Assembly: GCA_033675265.1 (NCBI GenBank)
Contig: JAUJYZ010000280.1
Location: forward strand, 776,001 to 840,000
Source: Actinostola sp. cb2023
Taxonomy: Eukaryota; Cnidaria; Anthozoa; Actiniaria; Actinostolidae
Length of the DNA stretch: 64,000 nucleotides
Direction of reading: 5' to 3'
The notes beneath the pieces were generated by a model. The model did not search any database. It saw only the letters and a program-made list of their open reading frames with translations, and had not been told where the DNA came from. Every line of letters begins with the position of its first letter. Position 1 is the stretch's first letter. Below are positions 57,701-64,000 of the stretch, piece after piece. Position numbers and translations under genes: made by a program.

Positions 57701-60700
57701 AAGCTATCTTATTGATTGGCATATCCTTAATGTCAGTCATGTGTTCAATCATTCAGTCACAATACCTTTGCTTAAAGCTAACTTATTGATTGGCATATCC
57801 TTAATGTCAGTCATGTGTTCAATCATTGTCTTGACAATGTTGTCGACAGCTTCAATCTATCAAAAACCAATCATCCATTAAATAATTGAAGTTGGCCATA
57901 CAATAATAGTGTAAGTGACATGTGATCAAAATTTGAATTCTCCTCTAGAATTCAAAGATAACAAAGGAGAATTGAAATTTTCATCAGATGACTAAATAGA
58001 CTGTTCTTGCAGATACATTATGTACTTTAATTAGTTACATTTGTACCATGTGAAGTAAGTCTGACCACAGGCTTCTATCTGTATTAAACAATAGAATGTC
58101 TAAAAAGTGATTGACTAACAATTAATGATTATTATTATCAGCAGGCATATCCAGGCCATTGAAAAATTAAAAACGAGAATTACAAATGTACATCTTGCAA
58201 TCTATGAGTTAAAAAAATAGACTAAAGTTGCGGAAACATTGTGCAACATTGCACGCAACATCTACTATTGCAGCATGTGTCCACCCATGCAACATGTTGA
58301 GCAATGTTGGACATATGCTACAACAATATTGCCAGCAATGCTGCACCATGTGGTCGCACCTTAATATACTATTTCTACCTTGACTCTTTGTACCCCCGGT
58401 TCACCATGTATTCCTACATATGTATAGACAAACAACAAATTACATGGAAGTCACTGTAATTCAATGCCAGAAGTATTTACACCATCATTACTAATGCAAA
58501 ATAAAATATATCTTTAGGAATAATTATCAAATCTATTTGACACATCACATACCCTGAACTAAAAACGGATGCATAGGAGACTACACATACACTAGTAAGC
58601 ATCTGTACAATCATGCACAAACAATATATACAGACTCAGGGGTACCATATATGCACTAGGTGTGATCGAGTAAAGGCAAGCACTGCAGGGTCGTAGTCAC
58701 CTGAGTACGGTTGGTCCGGTTTCAACCGGACCACTTTTCAAATCAAACAGTTTCAATTTATTTACATTAATTTTTTAATTGTTCGGATATTTTTTTTATG
58801 AAAAACAAAGTTTGAAAACCGGACCACTCAAAAACTGGCGGCTACGGTCCTGCACTGTGAATGAGCAATGCATCACTTATGCTTATGTCGCTGGTGTAAA
58901 CCAGGATGTAACAGAAACAAACAGTGCTCAATCAATGCTATTTGACATTATTATTATGACAGGATCAAATCTAAATTCTCCTCTCGGCTCTTTGAGTTCC
59001 ACAGGAGAATTTAATTCTGATCACAAATCCTCTTCAGCATGCAAAAGTATAACTGTGGGGGAAGGGGTGGGGGGATGGAGTCTGTTTGATACCAACATAA
59101 TAATAATAATAATAATAAGTCAGTTCTTATATAGCGCATTTCACATTGTCTCAATGCGCTTTACAACCGATGGAGGAGTGGAGTGTCAGTAGATCTAGAG
59201 AGATATGTACTCTTACCTAGTCCAAGCTCTATCTCATCATCAGGCAATACAAATGAAGGTCCTGAGCCAGGGATAGTGCAAGGTGAAAGACTTACACTCA
59301 TGGTACCTAAAGTTGAAGCAATTATTTAATTCTTAATTAAGAGTAGATATTATGTTGATTCTATTAATACAGACACCCTATGAAATGATAAGACAACCCT
59401 ATGGCCTTAACAATGACACTGCGGCGGTCCCCTCTCTCCACTACATTGTAATGGAGGGACGTCAAAGAACCCACACCACTGTTCGAATAAGAGTAGGGCA
59501 CAAAGTTCCCGGCGTGTGTGACCTGACCTATAACTACTAAGTGTCACTGATTAGTGGAGCACTTGTGCTCTGCTAGAAGATTTGACACTCAAATAAAGCT
59601 ATTATTATATATTATTATACTGCATTTGGTTACTGTACTCACTATTGCATGCACACTCACAGTACCCCATAATAAATTAATCAAGGGTGTTATAATATTA
59701 AATATATCATTGAGTGCAGAAATGGATTAGAATTTGCTAATTATTTTGCTTCTTAGTTAATTCAAAACTTTTTGTGAAGGAATAGCTTGGGTTGATTTCA
59801 AGAGCAATCTCCCAGCCCTTAATGACACCTCTGATCAGTGAATATTTTAGCATATACATAGCCTGTGTAGCTTGGAGGTCTGAAATCCTTCCATTTCCCC
59901 CTCCCCCTACCCCCTTCCCAATCCCCTTTCAGACTGCCAAGCTATGCAGGCTACATACAGTATACAACTAGCATTTATTGCTATCCAGTTCAGCAAGGTG
60001 CGTGTCCACCTTAGTGATACAGTAAGAAAGTCTTAATATAAGGGGTATCCCCCCCCCAAGACAAGGCATATATCCCCCCCCCCCCCCCCCCCCCCCCAAG
60101 ACAAGGCATTTTTTGCAAGCCCGAAATTTTTTTACCGATTTCCTTTGTTTTCAAAATTCAAGACTCTATGGCTTTTTGAGGAAAAAAACGAGACTTCAAG
60201 ACCCGCGAAATTTGACCGACATTTTGTGAGACTGACTTTTTGCGGGGACCATTTGACACCCCTATAATAAAGCAGTGCAGTGTGTCTGGCTTGGATATGT
60301 ATACCCAAATAGAGTGGAGTACAGTATACGTATGTTCATGTAGATACAATTAAGGGACCTAATACTTTTGAGCATTAATTGGACAAGCACATGCATGGAT
60401 AGTCAATAATATTACATATCTTGTACATTTACAGTGTACATGTACATTGTACCTACCCATGGCCTTCGATGCAGCACTTACTACAGCAAGTATCTCCTCA
60501 AGGCTTTGGTCTTCTTCAGCCAAGGCACCTGCAATCTAAAGTGATTTTATATACGAATAAGAGCTTGCAGGCCAGCTAGACTGTACCCCTCAATCATCTC
60601 CAATCCTTCCCTTCTCATCCCTCCGGCCCTTGACTCTCTTCCCCATCCCTTTTTGGGAGATGACATCTAATAATAACAAATAAGAAAGACAAGATTGAAA

Positions 60701-61779
60701 AAGAGGAATTTCAAAACAACAATAATTGACACTGCAGCTGGGACATGATTATTTGAAATCTGGGAAATTGACAGAATGCATGTGTGACTAGCATGGCTTT
60801 GCATATGTAGATAGCCTGCACAGCCAGGCTCTCACCGTACTCCTCTCCCTTTCCTGTGAGAGCCTGGTAGACTTTGTAAATGAAAAAAAAAGTATTTGCC
60901 TCAATATTAAAGATATGAATTTAAAACTCACACTTTACTGATTACATAATGACTGGTGATTAACCATTTGGAGCATCTAGTAATGCTGCACGGTAGAGTG
61001 AAATCCTCTGTCTCTCCCTCCCTCCCCCACCCCATCTCCTGGGAAATGAAAAGGAATTAAGTGATTCTGAGGTGAAAGTCCCTGCTTTCCCTCATGTATG
61101 CCTGATGGGGGAGGGAGAATCGGTGGTTTCATATGACCAGTGTATAATGTTGGGAGAAGGAGGGGGATTAATTTTGAGAAGGAAGGGGGGGGGGGGGGGG
61201 GGGCATGATGAAGGGGGGGGGGGGATTCCTTTGTTCATACGAGGACAGGCACAACAAACTTGCCTTGTGTATGAGGACTGTTCCACACAGGCCCCTCCTT
61301 CCCGCACTCTTGTCTTTACTGGTAAGAGCACAATCCTCTCCCACGACAACCATTTCAACCTTCAAACCCTCCGACTTTGCTCGTTCGGCAGCAAATCCAA
61401 AGTTCAACCTATCTCCTGTGTAATTCTTGACAATCAAAAGCGTTCCTCCGCTATTATTCTTTCCAACAGCTCGTATCGCTGCAAGGATAGAACTAGTAGG
61501 AGGAGAAGTAAAGACAGAGCCGGCAACGGCAGCTGTGAGCATTCCTTTGCCTACAAACCCTGCGTGCGAAGGTTCATGGCCGCTCCCACCGCCAGATACC
61601 AGCGTTACTTGTCCAGCTTTGCGAAGGTTCTCTACGTCATTGCGAATAACAACTCTGTGTCCTTTGAGTAGGTTTAGCCCTGGGTTTGCAGCCACTATCC
61701 CTTGGAGAGCTTCGTCTACAGCGTTCTCGGGGCTGTTGATGAGGTTTTTAGTCTTGGGTTTGTGCGCTTGGGCCGCCAT
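44760..61779 (-). CDS. TKFC: Triokinase/FMN cyclase (dihydroxyacetone kinase), 14 exons
   Basis: Cytosolic enzyme that phosphorylates dihydroxyacetone and glyceraldehyde with ATP and, in animals, can cleave FAD to cyclic FMN. Exons (5' to 3'): 61779-61264, 60535-60457, 59306-59217, 58413-58379, 57856-57766, 55026-54937, 54027-53909, 53220-53068, 52529-52401, 51751-51633, 46426-46323, 46056-46023, 45917-45825, 44915-44760. All phases agree except exon 7, one base short. Predicted length is about 602 residues (human 575). DhaK domain: [12 protein letters not shown] near 63-74 and the covalent substrate histidine in GIHGEPG near 231. DhaL domain: SGDGDCGTT near 420, GGSSGA near 470, EPGDRTM near 520, GRASY near the C terminus. 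Start Met sits in AAAGATGG. Intron 1 has a GC donor. Introns 5, 10, 11 and 13 are largely tandem repeats, two of them made of this gene's own exons. Confidence 0.93.
45062..45775. repeat. 12-bp GGAGGGACGGAC satellite in TKFC intron 13
   Basis: About 60 units, with some 4-bp GGAC slips. Open frames in it (Arg-Thr-Glu-Gly or Pro-Ser-Val repeats) have no other coding support. Confidence 0.95.
46078..46310. repeat. 5-bp GAGAG satellite filling TKFC intron 11
   Basis: About 46 units; the whole intron (46,057-46,322) is little else. On the gene strand it is a pure CTCTC pyrimidine tract. Confidence 0.95.
46711..51720 (-). repeat. 138-bp exon-derived satellite in TKFC intron 10 (~36 copies)
   Basis: Read on the minus strand each unit is CAG, 83 nt identical or nearly so to the 3' part of exon 10 (GGATTCCTTGTAATAACATC to TCTTCTGGAGCG), a GTAGGT donor, and about 55 nt ending ACGTGTCAG. 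So each copy is flanked by a possible acceptor and donor. Copies differ by a few substitutions, among them Asp to Glu, Ile to Thr, Ala to Thr and Gly to Glu changes, one in-frame extra Ser codon (50,947) and altered donors (about 48,590 and 50,108). Confidence 0.95.
51633..51751 (-). CDS. TKFC: TKFC exon 10, full-length parent of the exon array
   Basis: 119 nt from a TGTGTAG acceptor to GCG then GTAGGT. Encodes [20 protein letters not shown] and then [20 protein letters not shown], the part of DhaL that ends in the nucleotide-binding glycine loop. Its last 83 nt, with the donor and 55 nt of intron, form the 138-bp unit repeated downstream. The array joins it at a shared CAGGG. Confidence 0.9.
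51752..52400. other. TKFC intron 9
   Basis: Ordinary AT-rich intron with a run of about 19 G near 51,912-51,930. No repeat or gene otherwise. Confidence 0.5.
52692..53045. mobile_element. MITE in TKFC intron 8, GGGTACTCCCTTTGTCC family
   Basis: Left GGGTACTCCCTTTGTCCAAG continuing TGGTAGGGGTGATCGGCGGT; right is the complement. Inside, CCTTTTAGGG motifs recur. It shares the CCCCTAAAAGGGAC-type motifs with the element at 62,821-63,235. Confidence 0.8.
53221..53908. other. TKFC intron 7
   Basis: Contains a half copy of the 38,027 MITE (53,390-53,480) and a degenerate palindromic stretch of AACGCAAGTC/GACTTGC motifs at 53,580-53,755. No gene. Confidence 0.45.
53909..54027 (-). pseudogene. TKFC: TKFC exon 7 with a one-base frame break
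   Basis: Encodes [22 protein letters not shown], then the frame moves by one base in or after a run of six G (about 53,960-53,966). The other frame continues [10 protein letters not shown] to the donor, and only that frame joins exon 8. Family proteins read (G)xFMTSLxMxG(V/F)SxTLL here. The exon is 119 nt where the phases need 120. Real mutation or homopolymer error; all other exons are intact, which favours error. Confidence 0.8.
54028..54936. other. TKFC intron 6
   Basis: Contains an inverted pair at 54,207-54,275 and 54,405-54,430 (TGGACTCTTATTGACAATGG type), purine-rich GAAA/GGAA tracts at 54,500-54,660 and 54,775-54,870, and (AAT)n at 54,665-54,698. No gene. Confidence 0.5.
55210..55290. 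repeat. Poly-C and C-rich tract in TKFC intron 5
   Basis: About 25 consecutive C followed by TCCCCCC and CACCCCCTTCCCCCC. Confidence 0.8.
55597..57830 (-). repeat. 74-bp exon-derived satellite in TKFC intron 5 (~29 copies)
   Basis: Minus-strand unit: ATTGAACACATGACTGACAT, TAAGGATATGCCAATCAATA, AG(A/T)TAGCTTTAAGCAAAG, then the donor GTATTG and TGACTGAATG. The first 58 nt are the end of exon 5; the highest-coordinate unit is exon 5 itself. Several units have internal 12-bp or TCATG insertions, and a block of about 1.1 kb (55.8-56.5 and 56.8-57.6) looks duplicated. Confidence 0.93.
58379..58413 (-). CDS. TKFC: TKFC exon 4, 35-nt microexon with the substrate histidine
   Basis: Encodes [12 protein letters not shown] across its junctions. 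In DhaK enzymes the histidine of this HGE motif binds the carbonyl of dihydroxyacetone covalently. Flanked by TATGTAG acceptor and GTAGAA donor; phases fit exons 3 and 5. Confidence 0.88.
58682..58855. mobile_element. Foldback MITE in TKFC intron 3
   Basis: Ends CACTGCAGGGTCGTAGTC and complement-like GGCTACGGTCCTGCACTG, with inner arms CCGGACCACTTTTCAAA / TTTGAAAACCGGACCACT. A second region at 58,225-58,360 with GCAACATGTTGAGCAATGTT motifs is probably another MITE. Confidence 0.65.
60020..60270. mobile_element. Probable degenerate MITE with poly-C in TKFC intron 2
   Basis: TAAGGGGTATCCCCC at the left and GACACCCCTATA at the right, with duplicated AAGACAAGGCAT around a 21-nt C run. No ORF. 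Confidence 0.45.
61264..61779 (-). CDS. TKFC: TKFC exon 1 with a GC splice donor
   Basis: Encodes residues 1-172: N-terminal half of the DhaK domain, ending LCGTVLIHK. The boundary reads AAG then GCAAGT, a GC-AG intron donor; exon 2 resumes IAGALAEE exactly as in the family. A G/C-run-rich stretch at 61,186-61,224 lies just inside intron 1. Confidence 0.9.
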
Positions 61780-62480
61780 CTTTGACTATAAAATTAGACA
61801 CTGAGTCAAAAAGTGACTGAGTCAGTCTGCTCAGTCACTGACCCGTCGTTCTATTAACACCAACAAAGCTGCTCTCAATTAGATAATAGGCAAACCACCA
61901 CTAAACAGCACTTGAAAAACTAGAAGGAACCACAATTTACACGATCGCAGTGCGCAAACGGCAAAGCCCACGTTGAGGCACTTGTTGTGTGGGCTACCTG
62001 TGCCGTGGTTACTCATTAATTAAATTACCACAGGAACCCCGAGCTTATGAAAAAGCCGAAAGTAGCTAGTAGTCAATCAATCAAAGCTTTTATTTAACAA
62101 CGGAGTCTCTTCAATACAATATGATTGGTCTCCCAGAGAGCCGTATATGTAGATATAAATAATAATTTACAATAAGTTAAAAAGGTTCTATTTACATATC
62201 ATATATTATTAATAATAAAGTACATGTATTATTAAAGTACAACTTATATATAATGTAGTAGTGCCGTACAGTAGTAGTACCCGGCTAGTATTTCGTTTTT
62301 GTATCAGTGGGAAAGTTACGGTACCGTGCCGTGCTGTATTTAAACAAGGGAGCACAGCAGACTGTTGTTTGTCTTGTAGCGTGCACAGTTTGTCATTCGA
62401 TCATTCAGCCGCCATTATCATGCAACTATAAACCACTGACAAGTGCAATTAGCGCCCGCATGTACAATAATTGTTGCTGA
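61780..62480. other. 5' flank of TKFC
   Basis: Includes tandem AGTGACTGAGTCAGTCTG near 61,805-61,845, AT-rich sequence and a half copy of the GTGGGAAAGTTACGG MITE at 62,307. No promoter element is certain. Confidence 0.4.
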
Positions 62481-62494
62481 GTGGATAATCGCGC

Positions 62495-62506
62495 GCTAGT
62501 AGTAGT

Positions 62507-62544
<38 letters not shown>

Positions 62545-62631
62545 CAGCAGCAGCAGCAGTAGTAGTAGTAGCATAGTAGTAGTAGTAGTAGTAGTAGTAG
62601 TACTAGTAGTAGTAGTAGTAGTAGTAGTAGT

Positions 62632-62705
<74 letters not shown>

Positions 62706-62709
62706 CAGC

Positions 62710-62745
<36 letters not shown>

Positions 62746-62780
62746 CAGTAGTAGTAGCTGTAGTAGTAGTAGTAGTAGTA

Positions 62781-62820
<40 letters not shown>
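62495..62820. repeat. (TAG/CAG)n trinucleotide tract
   Basis: Alternating blocks of AGT and GCA triplets with a few slips. Poly-Leu/Thr/Ala frames on the minus strand are artefacts. Confidence 0.95.
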
Positions 62821-62853
<33 letters not shown>

Positions 62854-63235
62854 CCTTATAAAAGGGGGTAGGGATGCTCGTCGGAAATTTTGAAAATGAC
62901 CCCTAAAAGGGACCGGAGTCTTGTCTTGGTGGGCGTGGCAGCGAATATTTTTACCCCTAAAAGGGACCAATTTAAAAAGTCATTTTAATGGTAGGCGTTT
63001 GATGCTACTGTCTTTTATACTACTCTTACAAGTTTAAGACAACGTTGTCAGAGCGATATTATTAAAAGGAAGTTTTTAAATATCGCTGCTGATTGAATAC
63101 CCTAAACGGGACTGGAAAACGCTATTGGTGGTCATTTTTATTTCTGAAAACCTAAGTGGGACCAAAACACGAAAAAAACACCTAAAAGGGACGACGAGCA
63201 TCCCCGCCACTTTGGTGTCGGAGTCCCCCCCCCCC
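62821..63235. mobile_element. Inverted-repeat element embedded in the trinucleotide tract
   Basis: Starts with 29 G then GACTCCC and GGGATGCTCGTCGG; ends GACGACGAGCATCCCCGCCA, then GGAGTC and 12 C. Inside are CCTAAAAGGGAC motifs in both directions. About 415 bp, no ORF. Trinucleotide repeats continue directly on both sides. Confidence 0.8.
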
Positions 63236-63240
63236 CGGAG

Positions 63241-63261
63241 AGTAGTAGTAGCAGCAGCAGC

Positions 63262-63296
<35 letters not shown>

Positions 63297-63310
63297 CAGT
63301 AGTAGTAGCA
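63241..63310. repeat. (TAG/CAG)n trinucleotide tract
   Basis: Continuation of the tract beyond the embedded element. Confidence 0.9.
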
Positions 63311-63926
<616 letters not shown>

Positions 63927-63928
63927 CC

Positions 63929-64000
63929 GGGGGGGGGGGGGGGGGGGGGACTCCCTTATAAAAGGGGGTAGGGATGCTCGTCGGAAATTTTTGAAAATGA
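63929..64000. mobile_element. Second copy of the 62,821 element, cut by the window edge
   Basis: G run, then GACTCCCTTATAAAAGGGGG and GGGATGCTCGTCGG, nearly identical to 62,821-62,899 and again joined directly to a TAG tract. Confidence 0.85.

Noticed and set aside
61072..61671. 199-codon plus-strand frame
   Set aside because: Antisense shadow of TKFC exon 1, which has clear family motifs.
62449..62970. 173-codon frame of Thr, Ala and Leu runs
   Set aside because: Trinucleotide repeat translated.

Overview
The window is animal nuclear DNA: genes are split by GT-AG introns, the products are metazoan (receptor tyrosine kinase, rhodopsin-class GPCR, triokinase/FMN cyclase, PP1 regulatory ankyrin protein), and the space between is crowded with short inverted-repeat transposons and satellites. 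Gene families, short introns and transposon types suggest a non-bilaterian or other invertebrate, most likely an anthozoan cnidarian (coral or anemone). This is inference; no species can be read from the sequence.

Layout. 1-18.9 kb: two near-identical copies of a CUB-domain receptor tyrosine kinase, head to tail. Copy 1 enters from the left with only its transmembrane and kinase exons; copy 2 is complete (signal peptide, three CUB exons, transmembrane segment, split kinase). The repeated unit is about 14.0 kb and the junction lies 11 bp after the stop codon. A perfectly homogeneous 115-bp satellite (8.7-10.5 kb) sits just upstream of copy 2. 20.9-22.4 kb: an intronless amine-receptor-like GPCR on the minus strand. 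23.3-25.0 kb: nested transposons, one carrying a RecQ helicase fragment. 25.1-36.2 kb: one 11,040-bp foldback-type transposon with an 8-bp target-site duplication, long inverted arms built of 21-bp repeats, an interrupted integrase-like ORF, and a central pair of 65-bp hairpin arrays in opposite orientation. 36.2-43 kb: several small inverted-repeat elements around a one-exon PPP1R27-like ankyrin gene (39.0-39.4 kb). 43.1-44.5 kb: an 83-bp satellite. 44.76-61.78 kb: a triokinase/FMN cyclase (TKFC, dihydroxyacetone kinase) gene on the minus strand, reconstructed here as 14 exons whose phases all agree. 62.5-64 kb: TAG/CAG trinucleotide repeats with an embedded inverted-repeat element.

The most unusual system is inside TKFC. 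Two satellites in its introns are made from its own exons. About 36 copies of a 138-bp unit each carry 83 nt of exon 10 (the ATP-binding GGSSG loop) with a usable acceptor and donor. About 29 copies of a 74-bp unit each carry the last 58 nt of exon 5 plus its splice donor. In the 138-bp array, splicing from exon 9 into any one copy keeps frame, but joining two copies brings in a stop, so an intact message can use exactly one. Two further introns of the gene consist largely of 12-bp and 5-bp repeats.

The genes do not form a pathway together. The common theme is tandem and inverted duplication at every scale: 5 bp, 12 bp, 21 bp, 65 bp, 74 bp, 83 bp, 115 bp, 138 bp, 652 bp and 14 kb. Single-base frame breaks occur in RTK copy 2 and TKFC exon 7; each could be real or a sequencing/assembly error.
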